Shown: positions 48,274 to 57,111 of the stretch, piece after piece
How positions within the stretch are numbered: the first letter of the stretch is position 1
Layout: each line of letters opens with the position of its first letter
DNA from: Lachancea dasiensis
Lineage: Eukaryota; Ascomycota; Saccharomycetes; Saccharomycetales; Saccharomycetaceae
Direction: 5' to 3'
NCBI GenBank assembly: GCA_900074725.1
Contig: LT598461.1
Coordinates: 1,054,001 to 1,118,000, forward strand
DNA length: 64,000 bases
Position numbers and translations under genes: made by a program
The notes under the pieces: model-generated
Databases searched by the model: none
The model's input: only the letters and a program-made list of their open reading frames with translations
What the model was told of the DNA's origin: nothing

Positions 48274-48774
48274 TCACGCGCCAAACTTCTGGCACCGGTC
48301 TCTGCGCGACTCGACCTTGGTCTTGCGGTTCCACTTGTCGTCGTACAAGCACTCCAGGTCCTCGTCCATGGAGGTGTCGCGGTATTCCACCACAGCGCAT
48401 GCAGCGTGGCGCTGCGCGGCCACGCTGCCACCGCGTTTTCCGCCTCCGACCCGGATGGTCTCGATCCGGTGCGCCAGGCGCTGCGACTTGGATCCCACCA
48501 CGCGCGGCGCCCGCGTCACAGGCGTCTTCTGCTCGCGTTTCGCGTTCCAGTTGCGCGCCATTTCCCACGCAGACACGTCCACCTCCGCAGGGTCCTCCGC
48601 GATGGCCGACCGCGTCTCCAGAATCAAACTGTGCGGCACGCGGCTGGCTTCCGCTCCTCCGCTCTCGGGCCCTGAAACCAGCACGTATTCCGAGTCTAAA
48701 TCACGCGTGCTGGCCTCCGCTGGGCTGCGCAACCCTCCGTTTTTTCTTCCAAACAGTCTCTTGAGAAACGACAT
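48274..48774 (-). CDS. Small protein of unknown function, YBR285W position
   Basis: I do not recognise this 166-residue protein by family. It starts (ATG 48772-48774) with a short basic, amphipathic segment (MSFLKRLFGRKNG) that could touch membranes or nucleic acid. It continues as a polar, charged, probably largely disordered chain ending in a Lys/Arg-rich tail. Its place after ZSP1 and APE3 in the same orientation corresponds to YBR285W, a small yeast gene (144 residues, recalled) of unknown function; orthology is inferred from position. The coding sequence is markedly GC-rich. A longer open frame covers it on the other strand, but that one has no ATG at its listed start and an unlikely composition. 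Confidence 0.6.
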   Translation of the reverse strand: MSFLKRLFGRKNGGLRSPAEASTRDLDSEYVLVSGPESGGAEASRVPHSLILETRSAIAEDPAEVDVSAWEMARNWNAKREQKTPVTRAPRVVGSKSQRLAHRIETIRVGGGKRGGSVAAQRHAACAVVEYRDTSMDEDLECLYDDKWNRKTKVESRRDRCQKFGA

Positions 48775-49380
48775 CTGTCTATCTGTGTGTGTGTGCTTGC
48801 TGTATCCTCTACCACAAGCCTCTGCCACAAACCCAATGCTGGTCCTAGCCGTCGCGCTCTTTTTGTTTATCTGGCTCGTGCTTTTTCAATTCACGAGATA
48901 TCCGCAGCTAGCAGTACCAAATGCTCTCCACTATCCTGTATATAAGCACTTTTGCTCAACAGTCCTGCCTCTTGTTGCGTTTTGCTGGACCGTCAAGAGC
49001 AAGTTGCTCGAGCCTTCCCATATCGCCCTTTGTAAACAGCCCCCGGGTATTTATACTCCAGTCTCGCGCTTAGGGGGTGGTGGTTTCCTGGTGATGCGAC
49101 CCTTCCACCCTCGTGCCCCGTGACCTCAACATGATAACGCCGAACCCCCCGGCTTGTTGTTGTGTGTTTTTGTTGTTGTGAGTTTGTTGACGCGTGGGCC
49201 CGACTGCGCGGGAGTTGGCAAGCCTTAGCGGGAACACTCGAAGGCGGGAGAGGCCGCGGAGCACACACACAAGAGCGGCGGGCGCGTGGTGTGTGGTGTG
49301 TGGTGTGTGGGGTATCGGGGTGTGTGGGTGGTTGGGTGGCTGGGTGTATGCGAGCACCCACACACCCGCGGTGTAGAGCG
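48775..49380. other. GC- and TG-rich intergenic region with inverted repeat
   Basis: The gap carries the promoter of the YBR285W-like gene and the 3' flank of PSF2. It has a GT-rich tract with one strand almost free of A (about 49280-49350), an ACGCGT box at 49190-49195 about 415 bp upstream of the small gene, and a perfect 13-bp inverted repeat. No gene is seen. Confidence 0.4.
49318..49367. repeat. Perfect 13-bp inverted repeat of telomere-like sequence beside PSF2
   Basis: GGGTGTGTGGGTG (49318-49330) is repeated inverted as CACCCACACACCC (49355-49367) with a 24-base loop, ending 13 bp from the PSF2 stop codon. Each arm is one base off the yeast Rap1 consensus (ACACCCRYACAYM). The pair could form a hairpin at the 3' end of PSF2 mRNA or bind Rap1; both are inference. 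Confidence 0.75.
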
Positions 49381-50010
49381 TCACTCGTCAGGCTGGTCCT
49401 CGGACACGCTGCCGTGCACTTGCTTGAGCTTGTTCATGACCCCCAAGACGAACGGCCGCAGCTCGTTTATCTCCAGCAGACTCAGATTGTCCAGCTGCAG
49501 GTGGGATTCGTTCAGGTGCTTGAGGCCCTGTCCGATCTTGCCAAGCCGTATTTCGCGCAGGTCCTGGACCTTCCCGCGCAGCAGGTGGACGGGGTCGTGG
49601 AGGTCGTCGGCGGCCTTCGAAAATAACAGCTGGGCCACGACCAGCCAGTTCCAGGGCAGATCGCTGAACCGCTCGGTGTTTTTCAGTTCGTAGTCGATGT
49701 GCTTCTGCAGTTGCGCCAGGCGCAGCCATTCCGGGGCGACGATGCTACACTTGCCCTGCTGCTTGAGCAGCAGGGCGATCCAGAGCGCAACCTGGGTGGT
49801 CTGTATCGCCACTAGGTTGTTCAGCGGCGTGTCGTTCGCCGTCAGCAGCTTCCAACGGGGTTGCGCCGAAGGGGCGGAGCCCCCACGGGCCGCGCCACGG
49901 ACGCTGGGCTTGGTGGTGAAGCGTGGAAAGATCTTGATAGGTTCGTTTTCCACCATGAACTGGATCTCTTCTGGGGAAAACGTTTCTCTGAGCTTCCAGG
50001 GCAGCGACAT
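49381..50010 (-). CDS. PSF2: GINS complex subunit Psf2
   Basis: Psf2 is one of four GINS subunits that join Mcm2-7 and Cdc45 in the replicative helicase. The 209-residue protein is typical: MSLPWKLRETFSPEEIQFMV, then VENEPIKIFPRFTT near the start, KQQGKCSIVAPEWL at about 85-100, LPWNWLVVAQLLF, and the strongly conserved LNESHLQLDNLSLLEINELR toward the end. Length equals yeast Psf2 (213, recalled). A short Gly/Ala-rich insert (about 37-50) replaces a similar loop in yeast. The coding sequence is GC-rich. It diverges from ARG2 with 219 bp between starts, as YJL072C and YJL071W do. Confidence 0.97.
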   Translation of the reverse strand: MSLPWKLRETFSPEEIQFMVENEPIKIFPRFTTKPSVRGAARGGSAPSAQPRWKLLTANDTPLNNLVAIQTTQVALWIALLLKQQGKCSIVAPEWLRLAQLQKHIDYELKNTERFSDLPWNWLVVAQLLFSKAADDLHDPVHLLRGKVQDLREIRLGKIGQGLKHLNESHLQLDNLSLLEINELRPFVLGVMNKLKQVHGSVSEDQPDE

Positions 50011-50131
50011 CTTTGGCGTGGTGACGGGCCGCCGGGCGTCCGAGAAAGTTTATTGAAACCCGAGGCCTCGAGGAAGGTAAGCAGATGGTTCCTTTCCGCT
50101 CTGCTGGAGTGTCCTTTCACTTTGACCAGGT

Positions 50132-50137
50132 TATATA
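50132..50137 (+). promoter_or_regulatory. TATA box candidate of ARG2
   Basis: TATATA lies 93-98 bp upstream of the ARG2 ATG, within the 219-bp divergent gap shared with PSF2. The spacing fits ARG2; no Gcn4 site was spotted nearby. Function is inferred. Confidence 0.45.
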
Positions 50138-50229
50138 TTTGATAGATGGATTTTCAATTTTTAGACAGGCAATTAGCACTGGGCTGGGTGGGATCATCGG
50201 AAAAGCCCTGAACGACGAATAGCAGGCAG

Positions 50230-51882
50230 ATGCTGCGTTGGGCGTGTTTGACTGCCAGACGCTACTCGCAAAAGTCTGGGTATTTCCAACCCAACAGCAT
50301 AAATAAAGAGCTTATCCTGTCGGTCCTGAACTCTACAGCCACGAAGCGGGAAGCACAGACTTACCTGAAAAAATATGGAGAGAGCTCGATACGCAACCAT
50401 TGCTTACTGATGGTGCGCGAATTGGTCACCCAGACGCCTGAAAAATTGGATCGCTTCGCCATCACAGTCAAAAGAATGCAGATGCTGGGCGTGAAGCCCA
50501 TTTTCATGCTGTACCCTTACCAAGATGTGGAGAGGCAGGCCGAGATGCTCGAAAGCTGCCTGAACAACAACGGCGTAAGATCAATTATACTGCCAGATGC
50601 TCTCACGCGGCTTGTGGACGGCAATTACCGCTCTCTAGTGGAGTACGGTGCCTTTTGTGGTCTGGTTCCGATCATCAGACCCCGGATTTTCGACCAGAAA
50701 ACTTGCATTTCCTCCACTGCCACCGACATCCCAGAGCTAATGGGTAACTTCACCGCCCAAACTGACTGCAGAATCGATAAAGTGGTCTTGTTGAGCCCTT
50801 CCGGCGGGATCTCCTCAGGAGAAAGACACGACAACGCGCACGTATTTATAAATTTATCACAAGAGTTTGACAGGTTAACCCGGTCCCTGACAGAAGATGT
50901 CGAATCTACAAGATTGCGTCTTGTTCAGGGAATTGAATCGCCTGCTGATACTCTCGCACCCGTGTCAAGTTTAGATAAATTGCAAAAAACCATGAAGCGT
51001 TACCAAGAACACTTGGAGGACTTACAAATTGTAAATCGCGTGCTTACAAGACTTCCGTCCACATCTACAGGTCTTATCACCGATCTAAGTGCTGCTTCAA
51101 ATCTCACGAGAAATAATCCGCTACTGTACAATGTTCTCACAGACCGTTCACTGATTTCCTCCTCTCTCCCTCGATTCAAGAAAAGTCCAACGACAAATTT
51201 ATCCTGGTATGAGACGGTTGATGGCACCAACTGCGATGGCGAATCGAAGGATGCGGCCCTGTCCACTACGGTGGTTAAAAAAGGGGTGAATATCAAGATT
51301 TATGATTACCAAACGCTTACGGAGCATAATTCTATTGGGTTTCCCGGCGCAAAACCACAAGATGAAAATAGCGATGCAATTGCCAAAGTCGATCTCACTA
51401 AGCTCAAACTTATCATAGAAAAGAGTTTTGGCCGTGAGCTTGATCTGGAACATTATCTGGATCGCATCAATGGCAGAATTGCCTCCATCATTGTCATCGG
51501 TGACTACGGAGGAATCGCCATTTTAACCTACGAGGGCCCCGAAGAAGAGACATTTCCGTACCTTGACAAATTCGCCGTCTTGCCCCATTTGAAAGGGTCT
51601 CTTGGGATATCAGATGTTATCTTTAATTTAATGTTCCAGAAATACCCGCATGAGCTTGTTTGGAGGAGTCGAAAGGACAACTTGGTGAACAAATGGTACT
51701 TCCAACGCAGCGTAGGTGTATTAGACCTTGCAATAGACTTGGGGAACGGCGACCTGCAACCTAGCATGTTCAAGTTGTTTTTTCATGGGGATGATGACCA
51801 CCAAAGATTTTTCAGTAACAAAGATCGCTTGAAAACTTACGCAAAGTATGTGAGAGATATAAGGCCCAGCTGGAAAGGCTAA
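50230..51882 (+). CDS. ARG2: Mitochondrial N-acetylglutamate synthase Arg2
   Basis: Arg2 makes N-acetylglutamate from acetyl-CoA and glutamate, the first step of arginine and ornithine synthesis, in the mitochondrial matrix together with Arg5,6. The 550-residue protein starts with an Arg-containing presequence (MLRWACLTARRYSQK) followed by a degenerate amino-acid-kinase-like region. It ends in the N-acetyltransferase (GNAT) domain at about 385-545, where DYGGIAILTYEGPE, YLDKFAVLPHLKGSLGISD and LVWRSRKDN are visible. Length is close to 574 in yeast (recalled). It is convergent with the permease gene, with only 28 bp between the stop codons. Confidence 0.96.
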   Translation: MLRWACLTARRYSQKSGYFQPNSINKELILSVLNSTATKREAQTYLKKYGESSIRNHCLLMVRELVTQTPEKLDRFAITVKRMQMLGVKPIFMLYPYQDVERQAEMLESCLNNNGVRSIILPDALTRLVDGNYRSLVEYGAFCGLVPIIRPRIFDQKTCISSTATDIPELMGNFTAQTDCRIDKVVLLSPSGGISSGERHDNAHVFINLSQEFDRLTRSLTEDVESTRLRLVQGIESPADTLAPVSSLDKLQKTMKRYQEHLEDLQIVNRVLTRLPSTSTGLITDLSAASNLTRNNPLLYNVLTDRSLISSSLPRFKKSPTTNLSWYETVDGTNCDGESKDAALSTTVVKKGVNIKIYDYQTLTEHNSIGFPGAKPQDENSDAIAKVDLTKLKLIIEKSFGRELDLEHYLDRINGRIASIIVIGDYGGIAILTYEGPEEETFPYLDKFAVLPHLKGSLGISDVIFNLMFQKYPHELVWRSRKDNLVNKWYFQRSVGVLDLAIDLGNGDLQPSMFKLFFHGDDDHQRFFSNKDRLKTYAKYVRDIRPSWKG

Positions 51883-51910
51883 CTATAATGTTTAAAGGAG
51901 ATTATACAGC

Positions 51911-53656
51911 TTACTCTTTGGGGGTGGCAATTTCTATGACCATTTTCGTTTCTGAGTGAGATGACGTTGATACCCGTGGCGACGTAGCCTTGCGAGTTGA
52001 GTCTTGGTCCCTTCTTTCCACTTCGCCCTTCTCCAGTTTCATGTATTCACCTTCCAATTCTTCCGAGTATGGCATCATGCCTATGCTTTGACACTCCGCG
52101 AGGCTGAAGGCATTGAAAAAGTCCTTATCATCCGTCACCCCAACGCGCTGCTTGATTGGGAAAATTAGAGTCAAGATATAGTACGTCAAGCCAGATATTA
52201 TCACCGTGAAGAACGTGTATCCACTATAATAATTGTTCAACGCGTTATTTGGCTTGAAGTTTGTGTTGACAGAAAAAGCGAGGCCAGGTAAGCCCAAAGC
52301 AATTCCCAGAAGTAAAGCAAATATGGCCCTAAGATTGAAGCCCCGGTAAAACCAATATGCACCCTTGTGATCCAAGGTAAATAGATCAGCGATAGAAATG
52401 CGAGTTTTCCGCACTAGATAGTAGTCCACTGCATTGATGGCCATGATCGGGGTGGTGAAGATGCCAAATGAAGTCATACTGTCAAGAAAGGCAGAAGACG
52501 TGTTGAAAAATGTCCATGGCTGAACAACCCATGAGATAAGCTGAACAAAAATCGTACCCCGCGTTATGTTGACATATTTGGGGAAAATTCCTGCCAAGTC
52601 CATCCCGCACGCGTACCCATTTTGTGTCATGTTTACCACGAGTTGCGTTCCGGTGAAGCTCAGACCGAGGAAAAACACGGCGCAGCGTGCTTTTGCCGAA
52701 TAGCCATCTTGAAGCCATTTTAGGGCCATGTCTGTGGGGAGCCAAAACGGCTCACCGTAAAGCTGTTGGGTTGCAGATGCGCTGAACATTCCGGCTACAG
52801 GGGCTAGAGTCCCTGTCAAACATACTCCGAGTGTGACACCGAGGTTCATTTTTAATTGATGAGACCCATATCTGGAATAGTCTGACTGGTTTGCGATCAC
52901 GGGAGACATACCACTATACCAAATGGTAATCGCCAGTAACCACGTCCAAGCCCGCTGGTTGGCTGTCAAATCTTGGCTTTCATAGTACAGAGGGCCTGGT
53001 CCGCCATTAGCACTGACCGTGTAGGCAAGTACACCAATGACGGAAAATATGGCCATAAAGCAGAAGACAATGCCCGCACCGTTTATTTTCCTCGGATGCA
53101 CAAAACTGAGAGGCATTTGGATCAGCTGGAAAATGAGAAACGAAATGCAATCTCTTTTAGTCATCGGAACAGACTCGGGGAAGGTGTTCGTCATATTCAT
53201 GTAGGACTTGGACCATGAGCTCAATATCAAGTTCAGGCATAGCGCCCCCAACCATGATAGATACCCATAAAGAACAACCGAAAGACCTACCCTGATAATT
53301 ATACCGATCACAGATCCATAGATGCCAAAAAGCATGCGCTGCTCGAGAGTGTATCCAATATGGTACTTGTACCCGGGATTGGAATTTAATACCGTGTACA
53401 GTGAAATTACTATGTTGCCTACGATAATAGTGCCAATAGATTGTTTGATGTTAAGGCCCAAAGTCAAAAGCGCAGAGCCGATGCTAAAGGTAGCTGCTGA
53501 GACATTCGGCAAACCGTAATATGCGAAAAAAGACCAAAATGCCCATTGGCGCTTGGCATGGGGTATGGGCTCCAGATCAGGATTCCTCAACACTGACAGC
53601 GGACGACCATCTGGTTCGACCTCGAGTTTCTTCAAAAGGGCACTTATTCTGGACAT
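51911..53656 (-). CDS. NCS1-family permease, Thi7/Nrt1-type
   Basis: The 581-residue protein is a 12-helix permease of the NCS1 family (uracil, allantoin, thiamine and nicotinamide-riboside transporters). Typical blocks are LRNPDLEPIPHAKRQWAFWS near the N-terminus, NSNPGYKYHIGYTLEQRMLF, FGIYGSVIGIIIRVGL, NQSDYSRYGS and GMDLAGIFPKYVNI. The cytoplasmic tail with MMPYSEELEGEYM is closer to the Thi7/Thi72/Nrt1 group than to Fur4/Dal4/Fui1 as I recall them. So thiamine, or nicotinamide riboside, is the best guess for the substrate. It is an insertion relative to YJL071W-YJL070C order. The upstream gap is only 195 bp. Confidence 0.88.
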   Translation of the reverse strand: MSRISALLKKLEVEPDGRPLSVLRNPDLEPIPHAKRQWAFWSFFAYYGLPNVSAATFSIGSALLTLGLNIKQSIGTIIVGNIVISLYTVLNSNPGYKYHIGYTLEQRMLFGIYGSVIGIIIRVGLSVVLYGYLSWLGALCLNLILSSWSKSYMNMTNTFPESVPMTKRDCISFLIFQLIQMPLSFVHPRKINGAGIVFCFMAIFSVIGVLAYTVSANGGPGPLYYESQDLTANQRAWTWLLAITIWYSGMSPVIANQSDYSRYGSHQLKMNLGVTLGVCLTGTLAPVAGMFSASATQQLYGEPFWLPTDMALKWLQDGYSAKARCAVFFLGLSFTGTQLVVNMTQNGYACGMDLAGIFPKYVNITRGTIFVQLISWVVQPWTFFNTSSAFLDSMTSFGIFTTPIMAINAVDYYLVRKTRISIADLFTLDHKGAYWFYRGFNLRAIFALLLGIALGLPGLAFSVNTNFKPNNALNNYYSGYTFFTVIISGLTYYILTLIFPIKQRVGVTDDKDFFNAFSLAECQSIGMMPYSEELEGEYMKLEKGEVERRDQDSTRKATSPRVSTSSHSETKMVIEIATPKE

Positions 53657-53851
53657 TTTACTAAGCTTAATATTCCACTGTCGCTAGCTTTTTGTAACAT
53701 GCGCCGAATGCTCAGTTTTATAGATTCTCTGGCTCTCAATTGATGTTAATGGTTATCTGTCCCGTGGCACATGCCAATAATGATCCTGTGACGTGCGTTA
53801 GACACCTTTTTCGGACTACGAAAAATGTTATCTCAAGTTGCCGTTCACAGG

Positions 53852-56227
53852 CTAGGCATGAATGAAATTCCATTCGCGGCCAATGCATTCCTGGCGATAA
53901 AGTCTTCTCGTAGTAGGGACATTGTGTTTGTAGCAAGTGTCGGGTTCCTGGTCAAACCATATGTCGGTAGATCCGATATGCTCTGTAAAGAACTCCGTGG
54001 GAGTCAGGCGTATTCCGTTCCAGTGGGCTTTGTAAAAACCCTCGTAGCCACTCGTCATGGCACTATCGCGAACGAGCTCGCACATGTCCGCACTTGTAAG
54101 CAGATAAATGCTTGCGGCGACACTATACTCCTCGATGATAGGTTCCATAGTGTACGAGCTGTTGAATAGAACCGAGCTACTAGATAAGACGACCTTCAAT
54201 CCTATCTTGTGGAGGTGCATGAAAGGGTTTCCACTGTAACTTCTGGAGGATGGGGTGGTGACATCCCTGTTAACCGTCGGCGATCTTTCAGGATAAGCCG
54301 ATTGGCCATGTTCTCGGGTCAGGGACACCGATGAAAGAGGGGACACGATAACCGGGATCTGCAATAGGTAGAACACGTATAGGAGGGGAGGAGATACAGT
54401 CCATAGTGCTTCCGCCTGGAGTAATCCGCCCCCGCAAAGCAACGCGTTGCACAATAATGATTCAAACTGTTCCGTAACACTTATCCCCCGTCGAAATTGC
54501 GAGACCCGGCTCTTGGACACTGGGCAGTAGTTCCGCAATACTATTGTGTTCTGTCCATTGTTGCGTCTCTTGATATTGAGAGCTTTGAGATACTCATAGA
54601 TGTAAAACATATAATATGCTAGCGGCGGATTATCTCCCGTGTCTCGCCATTTGGTTGGGGGCGTCAATTGTGGGTCTCTGAACGATCGCCATAAGTAGTC
54701 GTCGGAGTCGTCGGCAACAAGGTCAAAACAGCATACCGTGGAGAGCACATATTGCAATTGCATGTTACTTTCGGAAGGCTCTTCGAATAAGGGTTTGAAA
54801 ATGTAGTCCAAGTAGTCTTGGAAGCATTGCACCTGTCCGCTGGCAAACAGTTTCGTGTAGCACCTGTTAAACCGTACGTTCCACCGGATATTGTAAGAGA
54901 CAAGCTTCCACCGCGTGATCCATTCACAGAACTTGGACCACCAGTTTTCGGAAAACTGAAAGTCGACAGAAAGCTGCGCTAATTGGTATTTGCTCTTTTC
55001 AAAGAATTGGATAACATACTTGATTACTATCTCGGCAAGATACTCACCACTAAGCAAATTATCAAATTCGAGGAACGTTTTCGCTATCGCAAAGAACATT
55101 GGTGAGTCCTTAGCGGCGCTCGCTGTACCTGTGAGGTGCGCTCCCGATAGATAGACGGTTTCGTACCAATCTAAAAAGATGTCGTCGACAGCCTTAAGTC
55201 CAATGGAGGCGTCTTCATTGCATTTTATATCTGCGCCGTTGCAAAAAATCTGTCGCAAAGTAAACTCACTCCCTAGCGGATCCTTGTAGACAACACGGTC
55301 GGGTTCGAGGTTCAGCTTTTCCCAAATAAAATCATTGAGCAGTCGCTGTGATACACAACCGCTGAGCAAAAAATTTTGATCGACTTTTCTAATGTTATAG
55401 AAATCGCGATGAGGTACTAGTCTGCTTTCGCGCACTTCCATGCGCCCTTCAAGCTGCTGGAATAGATCAAACCGGTTTAGTAGATACTCTATGCGCTTGA
55501 CAGTCAGGGCATCTAGCTCCTGTGCCGAAAGACGGCAAACCAAGTCCTCGAAATGGTCTCCGAAAGCTTTAATGTCACGTACATTGTCAACCACGTCATC
55601 ATATGTACCTGCCACTTCGGAGGATCGTCCGCGCAGCATAGTAACCTTTTTGAGTTCTTCCGCGTAATGAGAAAGGTCGAAGAATTCACCTGTGTAGTGC
55701 AGCTGGAATCTCTCTGAAAGCTGGGAATCATTGCCAGTGGTCCTGGTACAGAAGTAACCGTGCATTTCATCAGTTGGTGTAATAATCTCCTCCTGGAGTC
55801 TCTTGTCCTTTTCAAATTTCCAGAACTTCGGCAAAGGTTTTGGATATAAAAACCAGCTTTCTGTGTAATTCTTGGCGTTCGATTCCGCATCCTGAGCAGA
55901 TTCCTTGAGATATTTGAATCGCAGTTCGTTTATGTCATCGAAAACTGTCTTCCCCGTCTTGCTCACCGTTAAAGCTTTGCGATGCCTACTGTTTCCCCCG
56001 CTTTGGGCAAAATGAGGTGCAACTAAATCATTCACGTCGTCTCCAACCTCGAAATACATAGGATGGCCATCAGAAATTTGTCTGTCAAAGGAGGTAGTCA
56101 GGGCCAACATATCGGTATTGTCCAAAGAAGCGTCAACGATGTGGCCCGGTGATCGAAATTTCCTATCATCTTGAGGCTCTTCCTCTTCTCCATACAGGAG
56201 TGAAGGTCTGCGCTCTGCCTTTGTCAT
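53852..56227 (-). CDS. AMP-deaminase-like protein without catalytic residues (YJL070C/YBR284W type)
   Basis: The 791-residue product aligns with AMP deaminase over most of its length: FYNIRKVDQN, VDNVRDIKAFGDHFEDLV, NIRWNVRFNRCYTKLFASG, PIIEEYSVAASIYLLTSADM. Every metal and catalytic motif of Amd1 is replaced. VDTHIHHSA became VDQNFLLSG (about 281-289), RPHCGE became RNYCPV, the HGISHG histidine segment is gone and LSTDDPLQF became LSSSSVLFN (about 681-689). It should therefore not deaminate AMP. It is the single counterpart of yeast YJL070C and YBR284W, of unknown function, and sits beyond ARG2 like YJL070C. The start is the first ATG in frame (56225-56227). A regulatory or scaffold role is inference. 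Confidence 0.88.
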   Translation of the reverse strand: MTKAERRPSLLYGEEEEPQDDRKFRSPGHIVDASLDNTDMLALTTSFDRQISDGHPMYFEVGDDVNDLVAPHFAQSGGNSRHRKALTVSKTGKTVFDDINELRFKYLKESAQDAESNAKNYTESWFLYPKPLPKFWKFEKDKRLQEEIITPTDEMHGYFCTRTTGNDSQLSERFQLHYTGEFFDLSHYAEELKKVTMLRGRSSEVAGTYDDVVDNVRDIKAFGDHFEDLVCRLSAQELDALTVKRIEYLLNRFDLFQQLEGRMEVRESRLVPHRDFYNIRKVDQNFLLSGCVSQRLLNDFIWEKLNLEPDRVVYKDPLGSEFTLRQIFCNGADIKCNEDASIGLKAVDDIFLDWYETVYLSGAHLTGTASAAKDSPMFFAIAKTFLEFDNLLSGEYLAEIVIKYVIQFFEKSKYQLAQLSVDFQFSENWWSKFCEWITRWKLVSYNIRWNVRFNRCYTKLFASGQVQCFQDYLDYIFKPLFEEPSESNMQLQYVLSTVCCFDLVADDSDDYLWRSFRDPQLTPPTKWRDTGDNPPLAYYMFYIYEYLKALNIKRRNNGQNTIVLRNYCPVSKSRVSQFRRGISVTEQFESLLCNALLCGGGLLQAEALWTVSPPLLYVFYLLQIPVIVSPLSSVSLTREHGQSAYPERSPTVNRDVTTPSSRSYSGNPFMHLHKIGLKVVLSSSSVLFNSSYTMEPIIEEYSVAASIYLLTSADMCELVRDSAMTSGYEGFYKAHWNGIRLTPTEFFTEHIGSTDIWFDQEPDTCYKHNVPTTRRLYRQECIGREWNFIHA

Positions 56228-57111
56228 GATGTCGTGCTTAAAGCATAAGGGACTGTCTTTCAAGAAACGATGAAACGTATAAGCTCCCAGTCCAAGTTAA
56301 CCGCCAATTGTTAGAAAAGATTCTTTATGTAGCTAATATACCCCAGATTGAGGACGCCGGCAATAAGATCTGCTAAGTCGCAACGAAACACCTTTAGTTG
56401 TCTATTTTTGGGTATACCTTAATGACAATTATGAGGGCTCATTTAATAAGTTCTACTTGCTTTCCTGGTACTACAAGATGATATATTGTCTAAACAATGA
56501 AAGTCAAGCTTACCACCTACTTCAAGATGATTTGGTGAGCCTGCTTAGCCCTGATGTTGCCGCAGAAAGTGTATTGTTTCCAAGGAACTACCTGTGGTTG
56601 TTTTAACACTACCATTCACGAATACCTGCACCTCAAAAAGTGCGCCCACAAGCTCAGTATAAAGAGTCAAGGAGTACAGAAGTGGCATCAAGGGCTGTCC
56701 TTTGTGATCGATGTGTTCAAGACGCATTTGCCGAGGAGAAAGGCCTTATTGCCGGTTAATGGTCTCGTTGGGTAGAGACTCATCGGAAATTTAAATTGCT
56801 AGGGCCCCAATTACAGCAAGACATAAACATCTCCCACCGCGATGTGGTTCGGACGAACCTACAAGGTGCGAGCTATCTTTGCATGACCAGCCTGGCATCA
56901 ACGGTCATCGACAGTTGTCTCTCGAAAGAACTATTTTGTCGAGCCGCCTGACATACACATGGCGAAAACGCAGAAAATATGTCGACCATAGCTCGTCGAC
57001 CAATTCAACAAATGGGCCTGTCGATCGACAATAAATGTACAATAGCCAACTCCAGATAAATGTTGAGAGCCCAGTGGGCTCCTAGTATAGTTTGTGGTCG
57101 ACCCTGGTGGT
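56228..57111. other. Intergenic region between the AMP-deaminase-like gene and the LTR element
   Basis: About 880 bp hold the upstream region of the AMP-deaminase-like gene. Short open frames (for example 56554-56775) show no protein character. Near 57010-57111 the sequence has short GTCGAC-type palindromes but no recognisable gene. The stretch may include older mobile-element debris, but I cannot show it. Confidence 0.3.

Noticed and set aside
48245-49123. Long plus-strand frame covering the YBR285W-like gene
   Set aside because: It begins with TTG, is antisense to a charged, more protein-like frame with an ATG, and its length is explained by the GC-rich sequence, where stops are rare.
57061-57111. 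TGTTGAGAGCCC next to the left LTR, like the end of a second LTR
   Set aside because: No matching partner or other LTR feature could be followed in the flanking sequence.
57107-57111. Target-site duplication of the Ty3-like element
   Set aside because: The five bases left (GTGGT) and right (TTGTT) agree at only three positions, which is not evidence.
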